Assembly (NCBI RefSeq): GCF_000348925.1
Contig: NZ_AODQ01000007.1
Location: 1-64,000, forward strand
Direction of reading: 5' to 3'
DNA length: 64,000 nt
From: Cesiribacter andamanensis AMV16
Lineage (GTDB): Bacteria > Bacteroidota > Bacteroidia > Cytophagales > Cyclobacteriaceae
Of this stretch, positions 35,719 to 44,162 are shown piece by piece. The notes beneath the pieces are model-generated. The model was not told the DNA's origin and searched no databases. It saw only the letters and a list, made by a program, of their open reading frames with translations. Positions within the stretch are counted from its first letter, which is position 1, and each line of letters opens with the position of its first letter. A program made the translations under genes and the position numbers.

Positions 35719-35765
35719 GAAACCCCCACTGGTCCGAGCGTTCCGCTCGGATCAGCGGGGGTTTC
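35719..35765. terminator. 47-nt hairpin, bidirectional terminator-like, REP-like element C
   Basis: Arms of 22 nt pair with two mismatches: GAAACCCCC-A-CTGGTCCGAGCG with CGCTCGGATCAG-C-GGGGGTTTC, loop TTC. It sits between two converging genes and could terminate both. Its CTGGTCCGAGC core recurs as CTGGTTCGAGC in element D at 52270. Confidence 0.7.
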
Positions 35766-35800
35766 TATAGACTGTTATAGGATGCTTTTTATTGTTGACT

Positions 35801-36019
35801 CTACTTTTTCGTAAAGGTTCTAATTATCATTTCTGCTCTTTCTACATCAGATTTATTTACATACAGCTCAACATTATTTGAAGAAGTTCCGAAACCTGCG
35901 AGTCTGGCGGATTCAACATTATCTCTAATGATTCTTGGTATTTTTTCTTCATCTAAAAGTTGTGCAATCCGATTAATAACAACGGCACTATCCGTTAGAA
36001 TTTTCACAGGTCCATCCAT
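35801..36019 (-). CDS. DUF2007 small protein
   Basis: 72 aa. Matches DUF2007 in pattern: ILTDSAVVINRIAQLLDEEKIPRIIRDN followed by a strand VELYVNKSDVERAEMII. These small alpha/beta proteins are proposed signal-transducing domains; function is unknown. Its DNA is clearly richer in A+T than the genes around it, as is that of the next two genes, suggesting acquisition by transfer. Confidence 0.7.
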   Translation of the reverse strand: MDGPVKILTDSAVVINRIAQLLDEEKIPRIIRDNVESARLAGFGTSSNNVELYVNKSDVERAEMIIRTFTKK

Positions 36020-36125
36020 GCCTCTTGCGTTATAATGGGTTCCTTTTCAAAATGTACCTGTGCAAAGCAGATCCATTGTTAACATTTTATTATAAATTCT
36101 TTTGGTATGCCTCGTTTACTCTATT

Positions 36126-36482
36126 TTACCTTTCATGCCCGATAATGCTGTCATTGGTCAGTTCAACATAATTGCAGCTATTGAACAGGGCTTTTAGTGT
36201 TTGTGCATTAGCCCTTATCAGGTCGAATAGTCCTCTGTTTTTGATATTACCGGTGGTAATCAGCAACAGCCTCTTTGGCTGCTGCAGTATCATGTGTGAG
36301 TGGTAAAAGTCAGAATCCTTTGTGATGACAATCAGGTTATGCTGGTCTGCATATAATGTAATATCCCTATCAGCGCTTTCATCTCCATCTGGAAGAGAGT
36401 CTACGTGCGTCGCATCAAGTCCAGCTGAATGCAATATCTCACATAGCTTAGCTGGCAGTTGAGCGTCAACCAGGAACTTCAT
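36126..36482 (-). CDS. DUF5615 PIN-like toxin
   Basis: 118 aa. Opens MKFLVDAQLPAKLCEIL with the Asp-Asn/Gln site of the DUF5615 (Mut7-C/PIN-like) nuclease fold; DRDITLYADQHNLIVITKDSDFY carries the next conserved acidic residues (KDSDF). PIN-like toxins cut RNA. Its start overlaps the last 4 nt of the upstream DUF433 gene, the standard antitoxin-toxin order. AT-rich base composition. Identity as a working toxin is inferred from the pair. Confidence 0.75.
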   Translation of the reverse strand: MKFLVDAQLPAKLCEILHSAGLDATHVDSLPDGDESADRDITLYADQHNLIVITKDSDFYHSHMILQQPKRLLLITTGNIKNRGLFDLIRANAQTLKALFNSCNYVELTNDSIIGHER

Positions 36483-36709
36483 GCTGTTTTAATATAGGTC
36501 TTAGTCCTGGTTAGTCTGGCAGCATATGCTAAACAGGCAAATATATCCTCACGCTCCAGGGCCGGATAATCTTCCAATATTTCCTGTTCAGTCATGCCAG
36601 AGGTAAGCAGGTCCAGAATAAGGTCTACTGTATACCTTTTATTCCTGATGGTAGGCTTACCGTGGCATATGTCAGGATTCAGTGTGATTCTATTTAGCAA
36701 ATCTTCCAT
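36479..36709 (-). CDS. DUF433 antitoxin
   Basis: 76 aa. DUF433 helix-turn-helix protein: ITLNPDICHGKPTIRNKRYTV followed by the winged helix with LTSGMTEQEILEDYPALEREDIFACLAYAAR. DUF433 proteins pair with DUF5615 toxins, act as antitoxins and bind their own promoter (family knowledge). It overlaps the toxin gene by 4 nt. The unit is AT-rich against its surroundings and could be horizontally acquired. Confidence 0.8.
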   Translation of the reverse strand: MEDLLNRITLNPDICHGKPTIRNKRYTVDLILDLLTSGMTEQEILEDYPALEREDIFACLAYAARLTRTKTYIKTA

Positions 36710-36811
36710 GGTTAAATCTACGAAATTTTCGCTAAGGTCGTTCCTCCTTGTAATGACCTACGACTACTGAATAGCAGCTACAATAGCTATCCTCTATGTC
36801 TTCAAAATACT

Positions 36812-36857
36812 AAAAAGGTGCGCTTACCCAACCGTCTTGTGTTGGCGAAGCGCACCT
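36812..36857 (-). terminator. Terminator after the purM-type gene
   Basis: Leftward: AGGTGCGCTT pairs with AAGCGCACCT, with an imperfect inner stem (GCCAAC/GTTGGG), followed by five T-rich bases TTTTTAG. Confidence 0.75.
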
Positions 36858-36882
36858 ATTGTATTTCTGGCAATTTTAGCCC

Positions 36883-38064
36883 CTACACATACTCATACAC
36901 CTGCCCCTCATGATGAAGGCTTACCCCTCGGGTGCCGGCTTCTACGCGGCCGATGATCTGGGCATCGATGTTAAAGCTTTTAGCAATCTGGATGAGCTCG
37001 CCGGCCAGTGCTTCGGGTAGGTAGGCTTCCATGCGGTGGCCCATGTTGAATACCTTGAACATTTCCTGCAGGGGGGTGCCGCTCTGCTCCTGGATCAGGC
37101 GAAACAGAGGGGGTACGGGCAGCAGATTGTCCTTGATCACCCGCAGATTATCACCTAAGAAATGTAGCACTTTGGTTTGGGCACCGCCGCTGCAGTGCAC
37201 CAGGCCATGTACCCCTGCGCGGTGCTCCTGCAAGAAGGCCTTGAGTACGGGGGCATAGGTGCGGGTGGGGGAGAGCACCAGCTTGCCGGCATCCATCTGT
37301 ACCCCCTCGGGCAGGCCGTCTACGGCATCCGTCAGGTGCTTGCTGCCGGCATACACCAGCTCCCGGGGTACGGCCGGATCAAAGCTTTCGGGATGCTGCT
37401 GGGCCAGGTAGTGGGCAAACACATCGTGGCGGGCGCTGGTGAGGCCATTGCTGCCCATGCCGCCATTGTAGGCCTGCTCGTAGCTGGCCTGCCCGTAGGA
37501 GGCCAGGCCCACAATCACATCGCCGGCCTGGATGCGGTCGTTGCTGATCACATCGGCCCGGCGCATGCGGGCTACCACGGTGCTGTCAACGATGATGGTG
37601 CGGACCAGATCGCCTACATCGGCCGTTTCGCCACCGGTGCTCCAGATGCCAATGCCATGATCGCGCAGCAGCTGCAGCACTTCTTCGGTGCCTTCGATGA
37701 TGGCGGCAATCACTTCGCCGGGCACCTGGTTTTTATTTCTTCCGATGGTGCTGCTGAGCAGGATATTATCCAGCGCGCCTACGCACAGCAGGTCATCGGT
37801 ATTCATGATGATGGCATCCTGGGCAATGCCCCGCCAGACCGAGAGGTCGCCGGTCTCTTTCCAGTAGAGCCAGGCCAGGGAGGATTTGGTGCCGGCCCCA
37901 TCGGCATGCATGATGGTGCACCAGTCGGGATCGCCGGCCAGCAGATCGGGCACTATTTTGCAGAAGGCTTTGGGAAAAAGGCCCTTATCGAGCTTGCTGA
38001 TGGCCTTGTGCACATCTTCTTTGGAGGCGCTTACGCCCCGCTGCATGTATCGGTCTTGCTGCAT
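36883..38064 (-). CDS. purM: AIR synthase-type enzyme (PurM)
   Basis: 393 aa from ATG 38064; a longer frame to 38100 is a non-conserved extension. It would cyclise formylglycinamidine ribonucleotide to aminoimidazole ribonucleotide in purine synthesis with ATP. Motifs: CTIMHADGAGTKSSL, NTDDLLCVGA near residue 85, STGGETADVGDL in the middle, and C-terminal FNMGHRMEAYLP, characteristic of PurM. The N-terminus MQQDRYMQRGVSASKEDVHKA fits the Bacteroidetes form, which is longer than E. coli PurM. It has an intrinsic terminator and is followed by nothing in its operon. Confidence 0.88.
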   Translation of the reverse strand: MQQDRYMQRGVSASKEDVHKAISKLDKGLFPKAFCKIVPDLLAGDPDWCTIMHADGAGTKSSLAWLYWKETGDLSVWRGIAQDAIIMNTDDLLCVGALDNILLSSTIGRNKNQVPGEVIAAIIEGTEEVLQLLRDHGIGIWSTGGETADVGDLVRTIIVDSTVVARMRRADVISNDRIQAGDVIVGLASYGQASYEQAYNGGMGSNGLTSARHDVFAHYLAQQHPESFDPAVPRELVYAGSKHLTDAVDGLPEGVQMDAGKLVLSPTRTYAPVLKAFLQEHRAGVHGLVHCSGGAQTKVLHFLGDNLRVIKDNLLPVPPLFRLIQEQSGTPLQEMFKVFNMGHRMEAYLPEALAGELIQIAKSFNIDAQIIGRVEAGTRGVSLHHEGQVYEYV

Positions 38065-38082
38065 AGGGGTAAAAATAAGACG

Positions 38083-38110
38083 AAAAAAAAAGGCAAGCAC
38101 GTGCTTGCCT
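38083..38110 (-). terminator. Terminator of the exported protein gene at 38119
   Basis: Leftward: GGCAAGCACGTGCTTGCC, a perfect 18-bp palindrome, followed by nine T. It lies just upstream of the purM start. Confidence 0.85.
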
Positions 38111-38118
38111 GGTAAATA

Positions 38119-38802
38119 TCACTTTCCGACCCCATTCGTCGGATCTTCGAGGAGTGTGCCAAAGCGGGGCAGGGCAAACTCGGCATCGCTTAGGGCCTGA
38201 GGGGTAAGTTCGGTGGCGGTTACCAGCATGCGCGCCATGCCCAGGTTGAGGTCGTATTTGAGGGGAAGTACGCCGGTTTCGGCAAGGTATACATTCCAGC
38301 TGCCATAGGTATGGTCACTGAACAGGGCCTTGTCTACGCGGGCTACATCGGTATTATACCAGTAGGTGGTGGTGATCATGCCGGTTTTGATAATGATCTT
38401 GCGGCAGGGGATGCCCATTACGTCTTCGGTTTCCTGCAGGCGGATGATCTCTGCTTTATCGGTAGTGGCCCCATTGGCGCTGATCCACATGGCCGTATCG
38501 CTGCCCGTTTGCCAGGAATAGATTTTTTTCTGTGCGGGCACATACAGCTGTACACCGCTTTGGGCGCCGGTTTCCATCTCTTGCTTATACTGCCCCTTTT
38601 TGTAGAAGTAGTTGCCTATAAAATAAGTATTGCCGCCCAGCTCCTGCCGGATGCTTTCATAAAACATGCTGTCGGGAATCACAGCGGGCATGGGGTTTTT
38701 AAATTCCCAGCGGTACACGATGCGGCCTTCAAATTGCTTTTGTGCAAGCACAACAGTAGTGCTCAGCAGGCAGAAGAGGAGGAGTAAGGATCTTTTTTTC
38801 AT
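38119..38802 (-). CDS. Exported protein (DUF4412/GLPGLI-like)
   Basis: 227 aa from ATG 38802 (MKKRSLLLLFCLLSTTVVLAQ), a clear signal peptide. The fold is beta-rich: FEGRIVYRWEF begins the domain, then YFYKKGQYKQEM and a segment VMGIPCRKIIIKTG...TTTYWYN that recalls DUF4412/GLPGLI proteins, thought to be periplasmic lipid- or metal-binding barrels. The relation is tentative. A perfect -7 box lies 18 nt upstream of the start. It precedes purM on the same strand but is separated by a strong terminator. Confidence 0.65.
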   Translation of the reverse strand: MKKRSLLLLFCLLSTTVVLAQKQFEGRIVYRWEFKNPMPAVIPDSMFYESIRQELGGNTYFIGNYFYKKGQYKQEMETGAQSGVQLYVPAQKKIYSWQTGSDTAMWISANGATTDKAEIIRLQETEDVMGIPCRKIIIKTGMITTTYWYNTDVARVDKALFSDHTYGSWNVYLAETGVLPLKYDLNLGMARMLVTATELTPQALSDAEFALPRFGTLLEDPTNGVGK

Positions 38803-38820
38803 GTTTTGGGCGTAAGGGCT

Positions 38821-38828
38821 CAAAGATA
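38821..38828 (-). promoter_or_regulatory. -7 promoter element of the gene at 38119-38802
   Basis: Leftward TATCTTTG, a perfect TAnnTTTG -7 box, 18 nt upstream of the start codon. No TTG was found at the 19-20 nt spacing, so support is partial. Confidence 0.4.
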
Positions 38829-38874
38829 GGGGTTTGGCGGGCAGCTTTAGTAGCTTTTGTTTGTTAAAGCCAAT

Positions 38875-38925
38875 AAAAAAGAGCCAGTTGCTGCTGGCTG
38901 CAGAACTGGCTCTTTGTGCTTTGAG
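38875..38925 (-). terminator. Terminator of the PorE-like gene
   Basis: Leftward: AAAGAGCCAGTT pairs with AACTGGCTCTTT (12 bp, loop about 24 nt with an inner stem), followed by six T. Confidence 0.8.
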
Positions 38926-38939
38926 GGGATCAGGGCGTA

Positions 38940-41009
38940 TTACCTGCCATCACCCAGCTCATCAAATACGGCATCGCGCGACTTTTTCTTAGGCTTTTCC
39001 TCTTTTTTGGGTTGTGGCTGTTCCGGGTCTACTGCAGGGGGTGTCTCCTGTTCTTCTTCTGTTGGCACTACCTGCACCTCGGGCGTAATGTCGGTTACCT
39101 TGAACTCGGTACGGCGGTTTACCTGGTGCTCTTCTTCAGTTTCTGCATTGGCAATGATGGGGCGGGTTTTGCCGTATCCCCTGGCCGTAATGCGCTTGCT
39201 GTCGATGCCCTTGGAAATGATGTAGCGCACGGCCGACTCGGCCCGGCGCTGCGACAGGTCGATGTTATAGGCCAGGTCGCCCCGGGAGTCGGTATGGGAG
39301 CTAAGCTCAATGACCAGCTGCGGGTTGTCCCTCAGTACCGTTACCAGCTTGTCCAGCTCCAGGGCAGCATCGGCACGGATATCGGCCTTATCAAAGTCAT
39401 AGTAGATGTTATCCAGTACAATGGCCCGGTCAAGCACAATCTGGCCCAGTACCAGATCCTGGCGGAAGGTGGTATCGGTGCGGAACTGCTTAAGGGTTTT
39501 GCGGTCCAGGTAGCGGCCCGACATGTCAATGTCGTGGCGGGTGGTAAAGTAATCGGGCTTATCGCCAATGATCTGGAATTGGGGGATGCCCTCTTCCAGC
39601 TGAAACTCAAAGCGGCCCTGTTCATCGGAGATCACCACATCGCGCTGCCGCTCCTCATGGTCCAGCAGGCGCACCTGCACATTGGGCAGAATTACCTGCT
39701 TGTTTTGCTCGTCGGTAGTGTAAGTAGTGCCGGCCAGGAAGTAGTTTACGATCTTGAGGTCGGGCGAATTGTTTACAAAGGCATAGATATCGTCATCGCC
39801 GGCGCCGCCATCGCGGTTGCTGGAGAAGTAGCCCTTGTCCATGGCAAAGTAGCTGAGGCCAAAATCATCGGCCGGGCTGTTCATGGGTTCGCCCAGGTTT
39901 TCAATACTCACCTTGCCATCGCGGCGGGTGGCAATAAAGAGGTCCAGCCCCCCTAAGCCGGGGTGGCCGTCGGAGCTAAAGTAGAGTCGGTTATCTTCCG
40001 AAACGTAGGGAAACATCTCGTTACCGGGCGTATTGATCTCCTTGCCCATGTTTTGCACCCGGCCCCAGTTGCCGCGGGCATCTACCTGTGCTGAATACAG
40101 GTCTACCCCCCCTAGGCCGCCGCGGCGGTTAGAGGCAAAGTACAGGGTTTTGCCGTTGCGGCTAAAGGCCGGGGTGCTATCCCAGGCCCGGGGGTCGCTA
40201 ATGCGCATGATCACCGGCTCCGACCACAGGCCATTGCGAAAGTAGCTAATGTAGAGGTTTACCTCATCGCCCCCTTTTTTGCCTTTGGCATTGCCGCGGG
40301 CAAAAACCATGGTATTGCCATCGGGGCTAAAGGTAATGGCGCCCTCGGCCCGGTCGGCCATGTTAAAGGCCTCGGGCAGCTTTTCTACCGTATTGGGTAC
40401 GGTTTCCATGGCCTGGCCTACCTGGGCCCGGTAGAGGTTGGTAAAGGATTTGCCGGTGGCTTTGTAAATCTTGGCATCGCCCCGGGAAGAGGTAAAGTAA
40501 AGCTCACCCTCGCGGGCTACGGCGCCGTATTCAGCATCGGCGGTATTTACATTGGTCAGGTGCTTGATCACAAATACGGGCTCCTGGCTCAGGATCTGGC
40601 TCAGGGCCTGCAGGTTGTTCACCTCTTTGCGGGCCCGCTGCTTAAACTCTTCGTTGCGGGGCGCGCTGCCCAGGTAGCTTTCAAACTGCTGGCGGGCCTG
40701 GGTGTATTTGCTATTGGCCTTAAGCGCATAGCCGTAATAGAAGCGGGCCTCTTCATCCTGCAGACCTGCCTGCAGGGCGGCGGCATAGTAGGGCTCGGCC
40801 TGGTCTATGCGGTTGGAGAGCCGGTAGGACTCGGCCAGAAAAAAGTTTGCCTTGGGATTTTTATCGGCTACTTTCTCCAGCTGGTTAATGGCCACCTGGT
40901 ATTCTCCCAGCTGATAGCTCCGCACCCCTTTTTTATAGGGATTACAGGCGGCCACCAGCAACAAAAGCATCATCAAACTCCAGAGTCTGATTGGTCTAGG
41001 TATGTTCAT
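38940..41009 (-). CDS. PorE-like OmpA-family lipoprotein (TPR, PD40, CRD, OmpA)
   Basis: 689 aa. Lipobox LVAAC (Cys22) marks an outer-membrane lipoprotein. Domains in order: TPR repeats (about 30-130), a PD40/WD40-like beta propeller (about 150-410, with repeated blades such as SPDGNTMVFARG and SEDNRLYFSSDG), a carboxypeptidase-regulatory-like domain (about 430-520), and an OmpA peptidoglycan-binding domain (about 545-650) with ELSSHTDSRGDLAYNIDLSQRRA. This is the order of PorE, a T9SS accessory that binds peptidoglycan. A charged Pro/Glu/Lys tail ends the protein. Whether this is the T9SS PorE itself or one of its paralogues cannot be told. Confidence 0.85.
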   Translation of the reverse strand: MNIPRPIRLWSLMMLLLLVAACNPYKKGVRSYQLGEYQVAINQLEKVADKNPKANFFLAESYRLSNRIDQAEPYYAAALQAGLQDEEARFYYGYALKANSKYTQARQQFESYLGSAPRNEEFKQRARKEVNNLQALSQILSQEPVFVIKHLTNVNTADAEYGAVAREGELYFTSSRGDAKIYKATGKSFTNLYRAQVGQAMETVPNTVEKLPEAFNMADRAEGAITFSPDGNTMVFARGNAKGKKGGDEVNLYISYFRNGLWSEPVIMRISDPRAWDSTPAFSRNGKTLYFASNRRGGLGGVDLYSAQVDARGNWGRVQNMGKEINTPGNEMFPYVSEDNRLYFSSDGHPGLGGLDLFIATRRDGKVSIENLGEPMNSPADDFGLSYFAMDKGYFSSNRDGGAGDDDIYAFVNNSPDLKIVNYFLAGTTYTTDEQNKQVILPNVQVRLLDHEERQRDVVISDEQGRFEFQLEEGIPQFQIIGDKPDYFTTRHDIDMSGRYLDRKTLKQFRTDTTFRQDLVLGQIVLDRAIVLDNIYYDFDKADIRADAALELDKLVTVLRDNPQLVIELSSHTDSRGDLAYNIDLSQRRAESAVRYIISKGIDSKRITARGYGKTRPIIANAETEEEHQVNRRTEFKVTDITPEVQVVPTEEEQETPPAVDPEQPQPKKEEKPKKKSRDAVFDELGDGR

Positions 41010-41384
41010 AGCATCTTGTACGCTTACCGAATAAGCCCGCTTATAGTACGTTTGATACAGCTCTGAAGCCGGTGCGGGGCGCTATGCCTGCATGCTGGCA
41101 GACAACAAAAGGGGCCCCCACGGCTCCGTTCTTGAAATTTAACATTATTACTGGAAAGAATAACGCTTTGGAGGCCTGCTCCGTGTGGCAAAAAGCTATT
41201 TTTCTTCCCCGGAAATCTACTTTTGAGTCTAAAACGAAATATACCCAATTCTGCCACAAAACAGCGAATCTATAGGGCTATTTCTGGATAGGGAGTAAAA
41301 CAGCCGGCTGCTGAAAAAATGACCTGGTTGCCACCCCTGCCCCTAAACCAAAAAAAGCTGACACGCTGTCAGCTTTTTTGATCC
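41010..41384. other. Intergenic region between response regulator and PorE-like genes
   Basis: 375 nt without a gene. The right end holds the terminator of the response regulator (41350-41379). The rest would contain the promoter of the leftward PorE-like gene; I found no full TTG-N20-TAnnTTTG match, only TATATTTC on the minus strand near 41240. Confidence 0.5.
41350..41379 (-). terminator. Bidirectional terminator after the response regulator
   Basis: AAAAAAGCTGACA pairs perfectly with TGTCAGCTTTTTT (13 bp, loop CGC). It stops the leftward response regulator and would also act on + strand transcripts. Confidence 0.9.
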
Positions 41385-41810
41385 TTACACCGTTTTGAGG
41401 TGCTTGAAATATTCGTTTCGGGTTTCGACGAGTTTATCGATCGAAATGGGGGTTTTAATGTATTCCGAAACCGCTTTGTACTGCTTGGCCTTTTCGATAT
41501 CGTTTTTGTAAACCGAAGAGGTCAGCAGGATCAGCATAATCTCTTTTTTAAGTTGCGGACGAAACTCCTCGTAGGCATCCAGAAAATCCCAGCCATCCAT
41601 AAAGGGCATATTGATATCCAGGAAGATAAGATCGGGCAGCTCTACGGGATTCTGCACGCCTGTTCTCAGATACGCCAGCGCTTCTTCGGCATCATTGAAA
41701 ATAGTTACCGTATTGGCAATTCCTGCCCGCAAGATGAGCTCATAGCACAGGTTGCTATGAATCTCATCATCATCTACCAGCATAACGCGATTAATCTTCT
41801 CCTGACTCAT
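41385..41810 (-). CDS. Single-domain response regulator
   Basis: 141 aa, receiver domain only. Acidic pocket in MLVDDDE, phospho-acceptor Asp65 in LIFLDINMPFMDG, Ser/Thr switch in ILLTSS, and Lys in YIKTPI. It lacks an output domain, so it passes phosphate or acts by protein contact, like CheY or Spo0F-type regulators. No histidine kinase is adjacent; the only one in the window is at 50182. A long non-coding region precedes it. Confidence 0.88.
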   Translation of the reverse strand: MSQEKINRVMLVDDDEIHSNLCYELILRAGIANTVTIFNDAEEALAYLRTGVQNPVELPDLIFLDINMPFMDGWDFLDAYEEFRPQLKKEIMLILLTSSVYKNDIEKAKQYKAVSEYIKTPISIDKLVETRNEYFKHLKTV

Positions 41811-42073
41811 TTGCTACTTCACGCTTAATTTACTGCACAAGCGGTCTCTGCTGTTGCACGGCACAAAAGATATACCAAGTGTACTTTACAAAGATATTAA
41901 AAAAATACTGGATGTCTTTTTATCATTCCGTAATTCATCTTACAATCTCCTTGCCGGGCACTTAGGGTAAATGCACAGGGTTCGTATTTAATTTATACAA
42001 AATTTGGGGTTATTTTTAGCAACTATGGGTGTTTTTACGCCAAAAAAGTGTGCGTACACAAACAAACATTACA

Positions 42074-43981
42074 TCAGTTGCCGGGCTCCCGGACTTCCTT
42101 GTAGCCCACCACCTTATCTATAGAGCTGCTGGATACAAAATGGTAATTGGTTCTGGCTCTGCGATATATGGCCAGCGCCCGCTCTTTTCCTTCCGGTGTT
42201 TCGGCCAGCTTTCTGTACAGCGGCATCAAAAACTTACGGCGTCCTACGTTGGTAAGAAAACGCTCCAGTGCGGGGTAAGCCGGCTCATAGCCATGGGCAA
42301 TGGTGTGCATGAACCAGGCCGCCAACAGCTCAGAATTGCCGGAACTGGTAAAGCCAAAGGCGGCGTCGAGCTCGGCCAGTTGCTGTCGGCTGAGCTCCTG
42401 GGGCAGGTTGCGGATAAAGTGCAGCCACTCGTGTGATGACCATTGGTTTGTATCTAAGCTGGATGCCGGCGTACCCTCCTTCCAGCGGGCCAGGGCTGCA
42501 TCTACCCGCTGAAAGCGTTCCGAGGTTATGGTGGGCATGGCCTTCGGCAGGCCTTCTTCATAGATCCACTGATCGAGCTGTACCGCTTCCCGGCTAAGAC
42601 CGTTGGGCTGTAGCAGATGGGTGGTGAGGTAGTCAATAAAGCGCTCGGTGGTCATGCTTTTAAAGGCATTTTCGCTGAAGTAGCGGCGCACAAAGGCATC
42701 CCACTGCTGGCGGCCCACCCGCTCCTCCAGCGAGCGCAGCAGAAAGTACCCCTTTTCATAGGCAATATCGGTTACGCCATCATCGGGATTGCGGCCCTCC
42801 AGGTTTAGGTGCAGGCGGGTATCGGCGGCCTGGCCCTGCTCTGTAAGGTCGGCTACGGTATGGCGCAGATCCTGCTGGCCCAGCTGTGCGAGCATTTCGG
42901 CATAATCGCGGCCGTAGAGGGCCTCCATGATGCGGCGCTCAAAATACACGGTAAAGCCTTCATTGAGCCAGAAGTCATTCCAGGTAGCATTGGTTACCAG
43001 GTTGCCGCTCCAGCTGTGGGCCAGCTCGTGGGCTACCAGCGAGGTAAGGGAGCGATCGCCGGCCAGAATGGTGGGGGTGGCAAAGGTTATGCGGGGATTT
43101 TCCATGCCGCCAAAGGGAAAGCTGGGCGGCAGCACAATCAGGTCATAACGCTCCCACTGGTAGGGGCCGTAAAGTTGCTCGGCAGCTTCCAGCATCTTGT
43201 CCAGCTCGGCAAACTCCCAGGCCGATTCCTTAAGCATGGAGGGTTCGGCATAGACCCCTGTGCGGGCGCCCAGGGAGGCAAACTCCAGATCTCCCACCGC
43301 AAGCGCCAGCAGGTAGGCGGGTATGGGCTGGTTCATGCGAAATTTATACACGCCCGACTCGCTTTTCTGGCTGGGGTTTTCGGCGCTCATCAGGGCCATC
43401 AGCTGCGGAGGCACCTGCACCGAGGCCGTATAAGTAAAACGAATGCCGGGCGAATCCTGAATGGGTACCCAGCTGCGGGCCAGAATGGCCTGCGATTGTG
43501 TAAAGAGAAAGGGGTGCTGCTTGCCGGCTGTTTGCTCAGGCGAGAGCCACTGCAGGGCCTCGGCACCGGGGCCGGTCTTGTAGTGTACATTTACCCGCTT
43601 GGTTTGCGGACGGATGGTGATCCTGAGCGGGCTGCCCATGTGCTGGTTGTTGGCGCCCAGGGCAAAGGTGGCCAGCTCGGTTTCGTTATCATCCAACGTT
43701 ACTTTATCAATCTGCAGATCTTTGGTATCCAGGATCAGCTCTTTTACCCGGCCGCTGGTCTCAATGTCCAGGCGGGCAATGGCGGTGATCTGCCGGGTAT
43801 CAAAATCTACGGTCGCCTCCCAGTCCAGGTGCCGTACTACGGCCTCATCGGGCCGGGCATAAGAGTGTATGTCTTGCACAGGTGTAGGGGTTGAGGTGTC
43901 GTTAAGCGTTTGTTCGCCGGTGCCGGAACAGCCTGCCAGCCAAAGCAGGGGGGCCAGCCAACGCAGGTGCAAAAGTTTCAT
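42074..43981 (-). CDS. M1 family aminopeptidase (LTA4H-like)
   Basis: 635 aa from ATG 43981, giving a signal peptide with lipobox WLAGC (Cys18); the ORF extension to 44101 is not conserved. A zinc metalloprotease that removes N-terminal residues. The GGMENP substrate-binding motif lies near residue 290, the zinc site HELAHSW near 317, and the second Glu in WLNEGFTVYFER completes HExxH-x18-E. The C-terminal third is the helical leukotriene A4 hydrolase-type domain. It probably acts in the periplasm on imported peptides. Confidence 0.9.
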   Translation of the reverse strand: MKLLHLRWLAPLLWLAGCSGTGEQTLNDTSTPTPVQDIHSYARPDEAVVRHLDWEATVDFDTRQITAIARLDIETSGRVKELILDTKDLQIDKVTLDDNETELATFALGANNQHMGSPLRITIRPQTKRVNVHYKTGPGAEALQWLSPEQTAGKQHPFLFTQSQAILARSWVPIQDSPGIRFTYTASVQVPPQLMALMSAENPSQKSESGVYKFRMNQPIPAYLLALAVGDLEFASLGARTGVYAEPSMLKESAWEFAELDKMLEAAEQLYGPYQWERYDLIVLPPSFPFGGMENPRITFATPTILAGDRSLTSLVAHELAHSWSGNLVTNATWNDFWLNEGFTVYFERRIMEALYGRDYAEMLAQLGQQDLRHTVADLTEQGQAADTRLHLNLEGRNPDDGVTDIAYEKGYFLLRSLEERVGRQQWDAFVRRYFSENAFKSMTTERFIDYLTTHLLQPNGLSREAVQLDQWIYEEGLPKAMPTITSERFQRVDAALARWKEGTPASSLDTNQWSSHEWLHFIRNLPQELSRQQLAELDAAFGFTSSGNSELLAAWFMHTIAHGYEPAYPALERFLTNVGRRKFLMPLYRKLAETPEGKERALAIYRRARTNYHFVSSSSIDKVVGYKEVREPGN

Positions 43982-44101
43982 ACTGAAAAGAGGGAGGTTT
44001 GTTTTCGCAATATAAAAAAATTCCAATACCAAACAGGGGGCCAGGGGCTGCCGGCCCGGGGGCGGTAACATGCTGCTGGGGTAGTGTAATCCCTTAACCA
44101 C

Positions 44102-44135
44102 CGGCGCCCTTTCTGCTTGAGCAAAAAGGGCGCCG
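44102..44135. repeat. Inverted repeat between M1 aminopeptidase and FkbM genes
   Basis: CGGCGCCCTTT pairs with AAAGGGCGCCG (11 bp, 12-nt loop). It has no T-run, so it is either a weak terminator of the FkbM-type gene or an mRNA-stabilising hairpin. Confidence 0.5.
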
Positions 44136-44162
44136 CTGCCTGTTGGGGAGAAATCAGGTGCT

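Noticed and set aside
42809-43894. 361-codon + strand frame opposite the M1 aminopeptidase
   Set aside because: Low-complexity translation opposite a fully conserved zinc peptidase.
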